A DNA stretch of 64,000 nucleotides from Salticus scenicus (lineage: Eukaryota > Arthropoda > Arachnida > Araneae > Salticidae), in NCBI GenBank assembly GCA_963930645.1, contig OZ005662.1, positions 5,709,436 through 5,773,435 of the forward strand, in the 5' to 3' direction. Below, piece by piece: positions 11,185 to 23,610 of the stretch. The translations under genes were made by a program, and so were the position numbers. Within the stretch, counting starts at the first letter, position 1. Each line of letters opens with the position of its first letter. The notes beneath the pieces are model-generated. The model was not told where the DNA came from and ran no database searches. It saw only the letters and a list, made by a program, of their open reading frames with translations.

Positions 11185-12666
11185 CATATATATTAAATAT
11201 CTGAAGTTAACTGCAGTTTGTCTTCAGTTGAAAATAAAGTTTGTAGCATTTTTTCAGAAGTTCGTTTACATAAACTAACAAATTATTTATTCGGTAAAGG
11301 GGCAATAATGGTTATATTGATTAAAAAAAGAAAGAAAGAAAGAAGACGTAAAAAATGAAATAAAACAGCTGTATATTATTGAAGTTTGTGGAAAATAAAC
11401 CATTTGTCGATTATAATTATTTTACAGGGCTGTACAAGAATATGAGAATACATACCGTGATAGATAATTTAATTATAGAATCATTATGTTGTATCACAGA
11501 TAAATCTTTAAAGTTGATAAAATACCCATTGTTCTTGTACAGAAATATTTAAAGGTGCATAAAGAATTAGAGTTTTAAAAATGAATAAGTAAAGAAGTGC
11601 ACGTGCGCATAATTCATACATATGATATCCAAAACAATGTTTTGGGATAAAGTATGTAAAATTTTATTCTTGGTTTCCATGTATGCATTTCAACTGAATG
11701 AAATAATGAAAAAGGATAATTTAACGGAAAAATTTACATCCCAATCGCAAAAATGTATGGAGATAAACAAAATAATATTTGTATTAATATTTTGCATGGT
11801 TATGGAAGATTCTTTCATTGATTCTTAATAAATAAAATGAAATAAAACAATTTCTATTTTTAAAACAAATTGTTTTCGTTGCAACGCCGAATTTTAATAT
11901 GTCACGGGAAAATAATTATAATAAAAGAAATATGCAGAATTAAACTATACTTAATTCTACATATAAGAGATACTACTAATACGAGAAAATAATACTACAA
12001 GTAAATAAACAGACACGTGCTTATAAAATTTGAACTAAATTATCACAATGTTATATTAATTTTTTGGACTATCATGGTGTAAAAGATAAGCCATTTGTTT
12101 TCAATATCATGTAAAACAATGCTTAGTAATTTGGACTGGGTAGAAGAAATAAATTTGGAAATACGTGTGAAAAAATCATGCGCTAGGCGCGAGCAGACCG
12201 TATTATTATTAAAACAAAGAACTAATTTTATTTATTGATTTATGTTTTTTATAGAAATTTTTTATATGTAAGTCAATGTATACAGGTCGGATATAGTTAA
12301 AATTCAGAAATGTCTTTCAAATTCAAGTAGCAATAATAATAATAAAAATATTTATGCCAATATATAGCACACGAGATTACATAATAAAACTAATATTAAC
12401 CTCGATGAAATGGGATCAGATTAAAGAGTATTCTGGTCTAAATTAATAATAATATTAAATAAAGAGGAATTTTTTTTTTTAAAAAATAATGTTTTTAAAG
12501 TTTAAACCTTTTAGAACGTATCTATCTGCAAAAAGAGAAATTTTAAAATTGCAGTAATTTACGGAATTACTTACAGTTACTTTAGCGACACAGCAATTAA
12601 GCGTGTCTCACCGGAGCAAATCGGACAATAGACGGTAGACAATCCCCAACTACAGTGTTGGTCAAA

Positions 12667-12697
<31 letters not shown>

Positions 12698-13162
12698 GAC
12701 ATTTTTTGTATTTTCTAAAGAAATACTGAATGATATGCCCTTGAATTTTAGACATGCAAAGAACATTTACAAACTCATATTTTCCACTATCTATTTAATC
12801 ACGGGGGACCAATTACAAATTAAAGAAAAGCAGAAATATTTGGGATTACCATGTATCATGAAATGCAACAAATGACAGATAACTTTAATAGATAATTTCA
12901 CATACTATGTGCAATATTTGTATACATATTTATTTATTTATTTATTTTTTCTTTTCTTTCTTTCAAAAATTATTAATTTTTAAGTTTTTGCTTATAAGAA
13001 GAATGAAATTCAACAAAACTTTACAACACTTTCAGAAAACTTGACAAAATATTATAGAGTCATTATCCTGAAACAAAATTTACGCACATAATTTTCACTG
13101 AAATATTAGTATTTGTAGTATTATTTTACTTTTTTTTTTACTACAACTGTGCAAAAGATAGA

Positions 13163-13195
<33 letters not shown>

Positions 13196-13721
13196 GGGGG
13201 GGGGGGGGTTGAAAGCTAGATATACAGGGCAGCTTTTGTCAAAATTTCATTTGAATGGAGTAAAAAATTACCAAATTATCGGCAATAGAGTGAGCAAGAT
13301 TTGAAATATTTTTCACACTTGAAATTTCGTAAGGAGTTTTTCACATGACACGTATTTAATTTGGGGATAAAATTATTTCACCCCCGTTTCAAAAGATTTT
13401 TTTTTTTTTTTTTTAAACTTTGTGGGTTTTCTTAACAAACCCTTAAGGACTTGTAACTCTAACATAATTTTATTTATTTTCTAAAATTTGTGAGTTCAAA
13501 AGGGTTTTTTCACAAAAAAGAACGTTTGCAGTATTTGTTAAAGTTTGAATCCTTTCTGAAAATCTTCTATGGATACGACCATGCCAAAACAGGAATACAG
13601 CTCAGTACACCAGGAACCAACTAATTCAAACAAAATAACATCTAAATAGGGGTTAATATAGAGAATTTGAAGCAAATCAATCGATCCGTTTTTTTAATAC
13701 ACCACTTCTTAAAATTCCACC
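11185..13721. other. Non-coding AT-rich DNA, no gene recognised
   Basis: No exon or complete element was seen. Poly-T runs occur at 12670-12697 and 13166-13194, the latter followed by a G-run (13195-13208). TACAGTGTTGGTCAAATTAT at 12651 looks like a Tc1-type terminus, but no inverted partner was found. The 68-codon frame at 11622-11828 has no recognisable features. Confidence 0.5.
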
Positions 13722-14100
13722 AGTGTCTGAGAATTTCTGCTGTGGAAGTTAGCAAGTAGAAGTGGCGGGTTCAAGGTTCGAATCCAGGTCACCGAGCCGT
13801 TCGGAGTTTGTTGTGGTTTTTCTCAAATCTCGTATGTATACGGTCTAATACTCCTTAGAAAGACCCCTTACGGGAGGTACTCTACCTAGGTCTAAGTCAA
13901 AGCGCAGAAAATTGGTCTTTATACCTATATCACACCACACTATTAAGACCGAAAATCGGCTAAAAGATTTTTTCCGTCATAGTAACCCCTGCGAAAACCT
14001 TACCGCAAATAATGACGTCCCGCAATGTATAAATTTTGTCCTTCAGTTTTGGTATGTCTGTGATTGACCTCCGCACGTAGCGAGAAAATAAAACTTCGTG
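13722..14100 (+). mobile_element. tRNA-derived SINE (boundaries approximate)
   Basis: GGGTTCAAGGTTCGAATCCAG at about 13768-13790 contains a good pol III B box (GGTTCGAATCC), with an A-box-like TTAGCAAGTAGAAG about 35 bp upstream. The body (TGTATACGGTCTAATACTCC, AAAGACCCCTTACGGGAGG) matches the minus-strand SINE at 47160-47590 and, more weakly, the one at 23120-23600. The tRNA-like head does not look able to fold into a functional tRNA. The ends were not precisely determined. Confidence 0.65.
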
Positions 14101-14639
14101 GTGAATGTAATCAAGATATCACCCTTTTTTGTTAAATGCCATTGCGTACAGTGAAATCAATTTCTGTAACATTCCAATAACCCAAGCCCGACTATATGCG
14201 TTTTCAAGGCCCGAAGCATTGATGCTATTTGGACTTTATACATGCTCTACAGACTACAGAGCTCACTAAAATAAGCGAATTCTGGAAAAGGAATCTGTCG
14301 AAGATTTTTAATTCATTTGAAGCAATTTATGTTGTTCAATACATTTTAAAATTTCTACTTCGTTTATACCTTCTATTTCCTCAGTTTTTATCAATCTATA
14401 ACAAAATCAGTAGTTTTATGCTCAAGATAACTGAAAAATTAAAGCACATTGATCGGCCAATACGTTGTCTTAATTTAAACGATTATGACAAAATTTAACA
14501 ATTGTTTAAGTTCTGTAATGTACTGTAGAAAAAGAGATTTAGTTATTTTTTGTTTTAACTAGAATGTTAAAAATTTTGATACTTGTTTGCAGTTTTGGAG
14601 GTGAGGTGAGGCCCTGGGCCAACGACCCGTGCATAATTT

Positions 14640-14860
14640 CCCCCTGTCAATATTACCCTCTTTTGCTAAGATGCTTTTGTCCAGACAAATTAGTTTTCCT
14701 GACATTCCAATGGTATTATCCTCTTTTGCTATGACGCCTTTGTACAGACAAACTAATTTCCCTAACATTCCAGTAATATCACCAACTTTTGCTAAGATGC
14801 CTTTGTACAGACAAATCAATTTTTTTAGCATTCCACTGATTCCACCTTCATCTTGCTCCA
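14640..14860. repeat. 66-bp tandem repeat, about three units
   Basis: Units of the form CTTTTGCTAAGATGC-CTTTGTACAGACAAA-TAATTTCCCTAACATTCCA repeat at a spacing of 66 bp, a multiple of three. This keeps both strands open and explains the 96- and 102-codon frames here. On the minus strand each unit reads like GILAKxGxITGMLGKLVCLYK. I recognise no protein family. It could be a degenerate piece of a repetitive coding sequence or simply a minisatellite. Confidence 0.6.
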
Positions 14861-14919
14861 CTAACACTCGTCAAATAAATTATGGTATGAAAAGTCAAAA
14901 GTCCCTTCATGTTTCCTAG

Positions 14920-15815
14920 ATTTATAATTTGCTATTAATTTCTCTCTCTTTCAACTGAATTGGGAATTCTGTCGGACATCCACTATTGCTTTAATGAAAT
15001 ACTTTTATTACTAAACGTTCAAGATTCTATAAAAAGTTTCTTATAGTACCTTATTATGAAAATGAAATTTGGTTATTTACGGGTCAACCAGTGTAGATCG
15101 AGTGCGGTGTCAAACCCATTCAACTTAACTTAATTATGTCTCAATGCGGCTACATTAGAAAAGCATTTCGAAAATTAGGAATTATGAAATTGAATGAAGG
15201 TTTCATATGAAAGAAGTGACAGATCTCATAAATTGCAATAATTTATATATTATCTATGACATTACATACGCTCTCATACATGAACGAATTTTGTTAAACT
15301 ATGAATATTTCTTTGGCCTTGGAAATTTCATATTCTTTTACTTATCCTCTTATATATTAGTATGCATAGCCTATTAGTACATCGTGATCATTGTGATTGA
15401 CAGGTTCATTTTACTTGAGGCCAATGGCCGGCATCTATCCAGCCTGCATGATCCTAGTTCATAATTGAGTTCGAATTCCTAAATGGACTCTCCCCCTCTG
15501 TAAACGACGCGAAGGTTGCGAAATTATGCGAAAAACACAGAATCACGACCTTGTCGTGAAAAAATGAACACGATACGTCATGCCGTTTGTATGCGTTTGC
15601 GTATGACCTCCTAACCTTCAGGTTACGAGCAAGTGAATCCGATTGTACTTTTGTTACACAGAGGGAGGATGCTCTCAGTCCTGTTACAACATAATGTATA
15701 ACACTGTTCGGAAAATAATATCCTACTGACACGACCCGAAATGTTAAGGTTAAGTGGAATTTAGTGGGATTCCACGGTTCTAAATTGAATTCTGTCATTA
15801 GTTTTAAACTGGTAA
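14920..15815. other. Non-coding DNA with a dispersed 50-bp motif
   Basis: No gene was recognised. The block GTTACAACATAATGTATAAC...TATCCTACTGA at about 15684-15732 recurs at 19240-19290 (GTTACTACATAATGTATAAC), showing that this is repetitive DNA. The 114-codon minus frame at 15454-15798 lies over this repeat and has no recognisable domain. Confidence 0.45.
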
Positions 15816-16226
15816 TCTTATATATATTATAAATGTGAATGTCCGTTTATTTGACTGAGTTTCACGCTAAAACTGCTCGATGGATTTCGATAAAATTTGT
15901 TATGGAGATAGCTTATACCCTAACTTAAAAAGTTGGCTACCTTTTATTCCGAAAAAAAATTGTTTTTGCGATTTTTATGCATAAAATAGCAATTTTGTAA
16001 GCTAATAATAGCAAAAAATTAGCCATTTAAATTTATCCATAATTTAATTGTTGCCAAAAAAAAAAAAAAAAAAAAAAAACGAATTTATTTATTTTTTTCA
16101 ACAGGAAAATAAATACATTTATCTAAACGTGAACGATAAAAAATTATAAAAAAAAATTATGCATCTCACAAAAACTGACGTCATTTTTAATTAAAAATTT
16201 CTTTTACACATTGATAAAGTGCTAAT
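15816..16226 (+). mobile_element. Helitron 5'-end fragment
   Basis: A|TCTTATATATATTATAAATG, then a GTTTATTTGACTGAGTTTCACGC-type stretch and GATGGATTTCGATAAAATTTG, corresponds to the 5' end of the Helitron at 16947 (TCTATACTAATATTATAAAT). It is followed by the TTAGCCATTTAAAT...TAATTTAATTGTTGCC block also present at 24395-24450, 33890-33950 and 37150-37200. It stops where the foldback element at 16227 begins, so it is truncated. Confidence 0.5.
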
Positions 16227-16946
16227 ACGCAAGCGAAGTGATGACGTCACTGGCCGTTCATGGATGCAAGAAAAATATTTCCTATGTTAAACGTCCATTG
16301 GATTTTTTTGTAAAAAATTATTAAAAATCGAGGAAAATTATTTCCCGATTTTAATCCCCATATTTAGGTATAGGTATGTATTAATTATTATGTCCATGCG
16401 TTAGATTAAGTTATTTTTGTTGTAAAATTGACAAAATTTGAATTTTTAATTTCAAAACTCTAGGAATAAAAAAAAAAAATGGCAAATTTCCATATTCGAT
16501 TGAAAACACAAACATTTCATTTCAAAAGATGATATTTACACAATAAATATCCAACTAATATACTAATTAAAAGAAAAATGATAAATATTCTATCATAGTT
16601 TGAAGTAAAATTTGTTTTCAAATGTCTAAATAATTGATATCGGTCATCCTTAGCAGAAAAAAAAAAAAAAAATATTGACGAATTATTTGGCGAACATAAT
16701 TTAATTTCTTTCAAAAATCATGGTTATTTTAACAACTTATATTAAGAGAGTAATGAATAATATGAAACAATATTTCGTACAATGCATATTACGAAAATAT
16801 ACATCTGGCATGCATATTTTCGTATTACGTTTTTGATCACTAAATACAATAAGCGCCAAGAACGACAGAGTTTTGAAATTTAAAATTAAAATTTTGTCAA
16901 TTTGACAGCAAAATAACTCAATCTAACACATGCACATGATAACTAA
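16227..16946. mobile_element. Foldback element (copy 2), right arm cut by a Helitron
   Basis: It starts CGCAAGCGAAGTGATGACGT and is similar to the complete foldback element at 55970-56867. The left arm (16227-16500) is mirrored from about 16700 to 16946, ending ...CACATGATAACTAA. The sequence then switches at 16947 to the Helitron 5' end. The remaining ~80 bp or more of the right arm were not found after the Helitron's 3' end. Confidence 0.7.
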
Positions 16947-17120
16947 TCTATACTAATATTATAAATGCGAAAGTTTGGATGGATGTTTGTTACTCAATCA
17001 CGCCACAACGGCTAAACGGATCTGGATGAAATTTTGTACAGAGATAGATAATAGTCTGGAATAAGACATAGGCTTCTATTTATACCGGAAAAAATGTAAA
17101 CTTTTAATTAATCTTCTATA

Positions 17121-17263
17121 TACAAGGATGGAACACGGGCGCAGAATTCATACAACTATCAATGTACGAAAACTTTCTACTTCTTAAATCAACGATATCA
17201 TAAGTAGAGAAATTCCTTAAACAGATTCCGGTATGAATTCTGCGCCCGTGTTCCATCCCTGTA
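17121..17263. mobile_element. 143-bp TA-flanked MITE
   Basis: TACAAGGATGGAACACGGGC at 17121 is the inverted copy of the end at 17263, with about 31 bp of TIR and one mismatch (17123-17153 versus 17231-17261). TATA lies on both sides, consistent with TA target duplication by a Tc1/mariner-type transposase. It is nested within the Helitron. The GC-rich TIR stands out sharply from the AT-rich surroundings. Confidence 0.85.
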
Positions 17264-18390
17264 TATAATATAAATATTTCTTCTATAATAAAATTTTAAA
17301 ATAATTTATTTTAATTTTTAATTGTTGCCAAAGAATATTTCACGCGAATAATAATAAAAAAAAATAATAAATATTAAATTTGCTTAGGCACATGACAACA
17401 TAACGTCATTATCAAAATTAAATAATAAGAAAATGAAAGCTAATTCAGATCTCTATTAAAGAGCTTTATTAGTTGATAATCCTGGGTATATTTTTAATTT
17501 TAATACTGAAGTAGATAGGACATTTTTCGCCAAGGATTCTATTTTTGTGACAGCAACCTTAAGCCAAGTAGTCCATAAAAAATATAAACAAATCTGTACA
17601 TATAAAAGAGTAAACTCTATGATTCACTGACTCAACACTGCCATGACGATTCTGTGGGAAAGAGGGTCACAAATTTTAGTGATCAGGTTGGTTTTCGGAG
17701 CCTGACCCCCAACTAAGACGGAATTTTGCAAAATACCCCCCCCCTGTCTCCCTTGGGGGTAATAGTTCATATCCTGTGTTTTTTTAATCTATACGACCAC
17801 ATTTTTCTCTTCATTTAATTTTTAATGTGTGTTAGTAGTTAGAAGAAAATACGATATTTTTATTACATATTTAACCCGGCATTACTCGCGCGAAAAAAAA
17901 AAAAAAATGGAATTGCACATGCTGGTTATATAATGCCCATGAAGGTATCTTTCTATTTTCGACCATAAACCTGCACAAAACATAAGAGAAACAAAAGCAC
18001 AATTTGAAATACCTGATTTTGAAAAGCAGTTGGGATGAAGATTCAGTTCGAAAAAGTAGAGGATGGGTATGACATACCTTGCGCGAGCAATCTCGGGTTA
18101 ACTGGACAGAGCAGGTATACTATATTAGAGTGATCCAAAAGATAAATAATAATTTATACTTTTGATAATTTGGCCGCAATGTATATGCAGCAAAGAATCT
18201 ACTGAATTAGATAGGTAAAAACGTCCTTTAACTTTAATCAGTTAGAGATATTGTGCGTAATATGTATAGAGTTGTCGATTAAAACGTCATTTTACATTCG
18301 CCAAAAAATGCCAAGATCACACAAAAGTTGTATTGATTTGACGTCGCGCTAGACCTACGCAGTGAGCAATTGTTGACGGTCTGGGATACA

Positions 18391-19050
18391 CTAGAGTCCC
18401 TTATATATAGGCCGGCGCATCGCCGCTATTTTTTTTGCCTGAGAAGAGGACAGCATTTCCACTTGCCGTCCTTATCGCTTTCCTGTAGTTTTTAAGAAAT
18501 CTTGATCTGAAGCTACTATCGGTCAACAAAAGCAATAAGCAACAATAATATTCCTAACAACACATTTTTTTACATTACATTATCAAGATATCCTGTGGAT
18601 AGTGGATGTATTGGAAATAAGATGTGTTATTAGGGCAGTTTCTGTTTCGTAGACAAAATGTCGCCAAAACTCAAATACACAGTAATAAAAGGTCTTCTTA
18701 CGTTGATTTATCAATATTAATGTAAATAATATGATTAAAATAACATATTTTGTACATTAACACACGTCAGAAATATAAAGAAAAATAGAAGTAATATTGT
18801 TTTATTCTTCTTAAATTATCTTATGGAAATCTGAACATTTTACGTTCTTTTCTTGAGCGATTATAGCAGTTTGTCGTTAACTAAACTTCCATATCGTACT
18901 TTATTTAGCTAAAACTATGAAATATAATAAAAGGAGTAACTCTAAAATAACACAAGACGACACAAGTAATGACTGCCGTTTATTTATCAATGGTACATGT
19001 GGCAACCCTAGACAACAAAATGCCTGATGCGCCAGCTCGTATATATAGGA
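18391..19050 (+). repeat. Duplicated 0.65-kb block (partner at 44083-45000)
   Basis: From TATATAGGCCGGCGCATCGC through TCTTGATCTGAAGCTACTAT to AATGCCTGATGCGCCAGCTC this block is highly similar to 44095-44990, in the same orientation. The partner carries about 230 extra bases (about 44642-44870) that are absent here. No coding sequence was recognised in either copy. It is probably a dispersed repeat. Confidence 0.7.
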
Positions 19051-19439
19051 GACTTAGGATACACCTCTAGAGAAGATCGGAGACTTGCCATTACAATTTT
19101 GATTTTCTGCGACGGGGATTGCTCCTCCGCTTCAGTAACCCCAAGACGAGATATATTATCTTTGCGAATCATGGAGGCGGGAACTCAGAGTTTAAAAGAT
19201 GATGGAAAAATGAAAATGATTGTATATTTGTGACGACACTATGAGTTCTGTTACTACATAATGTATAACTCTGTTCGAAAAACGGTATCCTACTGATTGA
19301 TCACTTGATTTCTTTCCTTCACCATCCCTTTCTATTTAAATAAACATATGAAAGTATTTATTTTTTTATTTTTTTAATTTATTTTTTAATTAATTAATTA
19401 ATTATATTTTTTTAGAGAAAAAATGAATTTGGCATACCT

Positions 19440-19546
19440 AAAATTTATATATATATACTGTATATATAATATACTGTATATATTTATATATATATACTGT
19501 ATATATAATTTGGTGTATATATAATTTATTTATATATACACCAAAC
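19440..19546. repeat. TA-rich tandem repeat ending in a hairpin
   Basis: TATATATACTGTATATATAA-like units repeat between 19447 and 19510 and end in TTTGGTGTATATATAA / TTATATATACACCAAA, a 16-bp-arm hairpin at about 19509-19546. Confidence 0.7.
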
Positions 19547-20026
19547 TCTTATAGTCATATTCATAATTATAGTAATATCATTACATAATATTTGTGCGAA
19601 AATAATAATTAAATGTAATTAAATATTTTAGTGAAAAACCGTTAGCACGATTAAAAAAAAAAAAAAAAATTCACTCACCTATTACCAAAATGACCAATTA
19701 TTTGCATGTAAAGAAAGAAAAATAAATTATAAAATTAAATAGGAGTTCATAATTTTAAATGTGTAAAACATGTACTCTTCAAGTGCCTAAATGTCAATTT
19801 TTTAAATTTCATAGAAAGAAAGATATGAAAGCTATTTCGTGATTTTATATTCACTTAAAAGTAAAAGACATTTTAACCTTTTTATTTTACTTTTACTTTA
19901 ATGCATATTAACTCTTGAAAAATAAAATAAAATAAAGAAAGAAAGAAAGAAAGAAAAGAAAACAGAAAAATCATTAAATATAGTTGTCGGCGAAGCGAGC
20001 AAAACCTGCTAGTATACAATATAAAA

Positions 20027-20545
20027 CTAGTATGTTGTGGCCACCACAAGACTTTCTTCTATGTTTTCCTATACAAATTCACGCAGTAACAATATATATA
20101 TATATATATATATATACGATTTTTTTCAGATTTTTTTTTTCTTAAAAGTAAAAAAAAACCGATAACTTTGTTTTAAATTACCACATATTTATAGTTCAAC
20201 CATTCGTTTTAAAGGTATTGACGAGACCTTTCGAAAGATACCGACCTTGAAAATTTACATCCCCCACTGGGAGGGGGGTACTTCCCCCTAGGGGGGGGAA
20301 GCGATGCCCCAAATTTTTTTCCTAATTAACTACTACTATTATCAATAATTCATATTAATTTCACAATCACAGGTTAAGAATAACTCTCATTATGTACATT
20401 TATACGAAATTTTTTCCTATACTGCCATGTTAAAAATTTAGAAAAAATACGATCACAGCGCCACCTGTTGAACGATTGATCCCCAAATCTAATCAGCCTC
20501 AGTTTATGTCAGGGGCCAACTAAATACCAAGTCTGGTTAAATTTC

Positions 20546-20579
<34 letters not shown>

Positions 20580-21205
20580 CGATATTTTTCTGTTTTTTTT
20601 TGTTAAAAGTAAAAAAAATCGATAACTTTGTTTTAAATTATCACAGATTTATAGTTCAACCATTCGTTTTAAAGGTATTGACGAGACCTTTCGAAAGATA
20701 CCCATCTTGAAAATTTACTCCCCTCGAGGGGGAACTTCCCCCCCAGGGGGTGTGGCGAGGCTCCTACGCATACAAATTTTTTTTCCCAGTTGACTATCTT
20801 TATTATAACTAATTCTTGTAAATTTCATAATGATTACTAAAAAGTAATTCTCTTTATGCACATTTATACAAAATTTTGTCCTATATCACCATGTTAAAAA
20901 TTTAGAAAAAGCGGGATGGCAACGCAACCTGTAAGACAATTTTTACCAAAAGTTGATAGGCACTAATTTATGTCAAGGTGAAACTACATACCAATTTGTA
21001 TGAAATTCTGTGCAGTAGTTCTTGAGATACAGTTGCCACAAAATTTTGTCACACACACACACACAGACAGACAGACAGACAGACATTTTCTAAAAATGGT
21101 CAAATCGTGTTCTACAGCTCTCAAAACGTGTAAATCCATCAAAAACCCGAGGTCGAAAATTTTTACGAATCCAATACTTTCTCTATATTACATATAGAAG
21201 AAAGT
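20027..21205 (-). mobile_element. Helentron/DINE-1-like elements fused in tandem
   Basis: On the minus strand the 3' terminus (CTAG, hairpin TTGTGG-TGG-CCACAA) is at 20027-20055 and the 5' terminus ACTTTCTTCTATATGTAATA at 21205. The inner block GTTAAAAGTAAAAAAA-TCGATAACTTTG-TTTTAAATTA... occurs twice (about 20135 and 20600), so it is a head-to-tail chimera of the 3' part of one copy and most of another, joined at the A-run near 20550-20575. A (CA)n-(CAGA)n microsatellite is at 21050-21085. Confidence 0.75.
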
Positions 21206-21239
21206 AAAAAACAATAAGAATACTAAATTAATAAGGTTA

Positions 21240-21259
21240 TATATATTTTTTTACTTTCT

Positions 21260-21294
<35 letters not shown>

Positions 21295-22010
21295 CTACTT
21301 TTCGAGCACTATGGTAAAGTAAATGGTGAGGAAAGTATTGTAATCATGTCAAAAATCCGAATTTGAGATTTTGATATTTCTATACGTTTCGAGATCCCTT
21401 GAGTCCGTTTCCACTATTTTTACGATGATGTATATATGTGTGTGTGTGTGTATGTCTGTGAGTGAACACGCTAGCGTCTAAACGCTTTGCTCAAATAAGC
21501 TGAAAGTTGGTACGTATGTTGTAAGTCACCATAGTACGAACCCTATAGATTTTGGTGAATCTAACACTTATAGTTTTTTTACAGGGACACCAGGAAAAAT
21601 TCTTTACCATTATGGCCTATGGGGCCAAATTTTTAAAAGTGCGATAGCGTCTAAACGCTTTATTAATCTGAGCAAAAAAAATGTACACATGTTATAGGTC
21701 ACAGTTGCACTAACTGTATAGATTTTGGTGAATATAGCACTTACAGTTTTTTAACAGGGGCACAAAGAAAAATTCTTTATCATTATGGCCTATGGGGCCA
21801 AATTTTTAAATGTGCGATAGCGACTAAACGCCTTATTCAATTGAGCTGAAAATTTATATGAATATTATAAATCACTGTTGCACTAACTATAAGGATTTTG
21901 GTGAATCTAGCGTTTATAAGTTTTTACAGGGACACAACGAAAAGTTCTTTATCATTATGATCTTATGGTCTCAAAGTTCAGTAGCGTTACATTAAACATC
22001 GTGTACTATA
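21240..22010 (+). repeat. Tandem repeat, about three units of ~172 bp, in a DINE-like element
   Basis: GCGATAGCGTCTAAACGCTT-type sequences occur at about 21470, 21643 and 21815. Each is followed by a GTTGCACTAAC...GATTTTGGTGAATCTAGC block and CAGGGACACAA...TTCTTTATCATTATGGCCTA. The stretch before the array (ACTTTTCGAGC...GGAAAGTATTG, a TGTGTG microsatellite at 21437-21452) resembles the 5' part of the Helentron-like elements, so the array is probably an internal expansion of a related family. Confidence 0.6.
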
Positions 22011-22488
22011 TGGAGAAAAATACTCAAACACTCTGTTATGGTTTTCTCTCTGTTTGTTTAACAACTCCTCTTTCTTTACTTTATCTATAAAACTGTTAAT
22101 TACTCAATGTTCGGAAAGTCGAGTGGAGTCACTTCAGATTTTTTTTCTTTAATTCCTCCTTCTTTTTTCTTTTTAGTTAATGATATTAAAGTAAATCAAA
22201 AGAATAAATTAGCAAAACTAAATTCAGGAAACCCCATAACGGATAGTTACAATAAACTCTCCTCGTGAAATTGTTTGGTGATTACAATACTTACCTTACG
22301 TAGTATATATAATCGAAAAGCAAGAAATAAATACAATTAAAAATTATAGTGAAATATTTTTGATAATATTTAAAAAATTATTCTTCACACATCTTATCAA
22401 AATGCAGAAATATTTCAAGAGATTTACTGTGTGACAGCTAGTACTCTCTCCAAAAAGGCAACTATACCAGAAGCTGAGAGTTTCTGAT

Positions 22489-23119
22489 CAACGAGATAAA
22501 GTAGAGTGATAAATGGCAACCCTGACAGGGTCCAATATGAGTCATGTGATATGAACTATTTATGCGTTGGTTCCCTTGGTAACAGCTTATTTTCAATAAA
22601 TTTCTATGGCAACGGTTTGGAGATTGTACATGGCGAAAATCATAACCACCAGTGTTTTTTGTTTACTTATGTAGTTTAATATTTTTTAAATTCTAAATCA
22701 TTTTAGTTTTTATTTTAGTTCTTTTTTTATTTCATGTAGTTGAAATCTAACCGACAAAATATTTAACAATAGTTGATAAATTATTATTTGTTGTTAAATT
22801 TAACTCTTTTAAAAGTTTAACTTTTCTTTATAAAACACTTTTAAACTTTGTTGGGAAATAATGAAAAAAGAAGTATTTTATTATTTATTATAATGTAAAA
22901 TATGTGAAAAATTATTTTAAAAACAATTTATTTCAGTTATAGGACTGTCGTGTTACCTAATAATAATGATAATTTCCCGAACTGAAATTTTAAATGCCAA
23001 AATAGCGATAAAGGGCCAAACATAGCAACCTATTGGTTCCTGTCGCGTGATTCATCTTGATTCACGGAAAGCTAATCCTTCATCCATTGAATCAGCACCC
23101 TAATTTATTTATCTCGTTG
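22489..23119. mobile_element. hAT-type MITE, copy 1
   Basis: The ends are CAACGAGATAAA...and...TTTATCTCGTTG, 631 bp apart. The flanking 8-mers TTTCTGAT (22481-22488) and GTTCTGAT (23120-23127) differ at one base, fitting an 8-bp target-site duplication typical of hAT transposases. It is highly similar to 55151-55770 and 58105-58694. No ORF is present. Confidence 0.85.
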
Positions 23120-23610
23120 GTTCTGATCTCCAGGCTGGTGGACAGGAGATTCGGGGTTCAAACCCATGTCGTCCTCGTTAACCTAGTAATCCGGAGTTAT
23201 TCAGCGTTTTCATCGAAACTTGCATGATTACGAACTAGGACCCTTTATAAAGACCCGCATTCAACCCAGCGCAGGTCCCTCGTGTATACAATTTGCCTTA
23301 ACCCTTTGCGGCGCAGAGTAATTCGGATAATTTAAATTACACTGCCACCGGAATTTACGAACAAAATTAAAATAAAAGAAATTTTAAATTTTTAGGTTAA
23401 AAAAACGGGCCTTTTCTGCTATGTTATAAATGTAAATTTTTGCTAAAAAATTTCCGGGATGATTTTTTGCACTTGAGAATTGCAATTAGGTGTTCCATCA
23501 GCGGGAACAGTGCGACTGAAAGGGTTAACCCCTACACTAACACCCCAAAAAGGCGTTCCTTATATTCAAGAGAGTGTTTAGTTGCGTCTGAATCAAACTG
23601 AAATTAAATT
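23120..23610 (+). mobile_element. tRNA-derived SINE, interrupted by a piggyBac-type MITE
   Basis: GGGGTTCAAACCCATG at about 23155 is a B-box-like sequence, with CCAGGCTGGTGGACAGGAG upstream. The body has GAACTAGGACCCTTTATAAA, matching the GGACC/AAAGACC block of the other two SINEs. It is interrupted at 23298-23528 by the TTAA-flanked element and resumes with CCCCTACACTAACACC. It starts right next to the hAT-type MITE. The exact ends are uncertain. Confidence 0.5.
23298..23528. mobile_element. piggyBac-type MITE with TTAA ends
   Basis: TTAA-CCCTTTGCGGCGCA at the left and TGCGACTGAAAGGG-TTAA at the right give imperfect inverted repeats (CCCTTT...CGCA) of about 14 bp exactly inside two TTAA tetramers. 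TTAA duplication with CCCTTT-type ends is characteristic of piggyBac. The element is 231 bp and has no ORF. Confidence 0.75.

Larger units (their letters stand above)
16947..20012 (+). mobile_element. Helitron, 5' TC to 3' CTAG (non-autonomous or decayed)
   Basis: The 5' end A|TCTATACTAATATTATAAAT fits the TC start and A|T target of Helitrons, and the sequence is of a type common in insect Helitrons. The 3' end GGCGAAGCGAGC-AAAACCTG-CTAG|T at 19985-20012 has a small GC-rich hairpin-prone stretch before CTRR and host T. About 3.07 kb lie between them, including a 143-bp MITE (17121-17263), a duplicated block (18391-19050) and a TA-rich tract. No Rep/helicase frame is visible. The pairing of these two ends is inferred from orientation and position. 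Confidence 0.55.

Noticed and set aside
12651..12675. TACAGTGTTGGTCAAATTAT as a Tc1-type terminus
   Set aside because: It looks like a transposon end, but no inverted partner was found within several kb, so no element can be delimited.
13760..13795. Possible tRNA gene at a good B box
   Set aside because: No cloverleaf with paired acceptor and anticodon stems could be drawn. The sequence continues into a SINE body shared with two other loci.
15454..15798. 114-codon minus-strand frame
   Set aside because: Part of it is a repeat shared with 19240-19290, and no domain or splice signals were seen.
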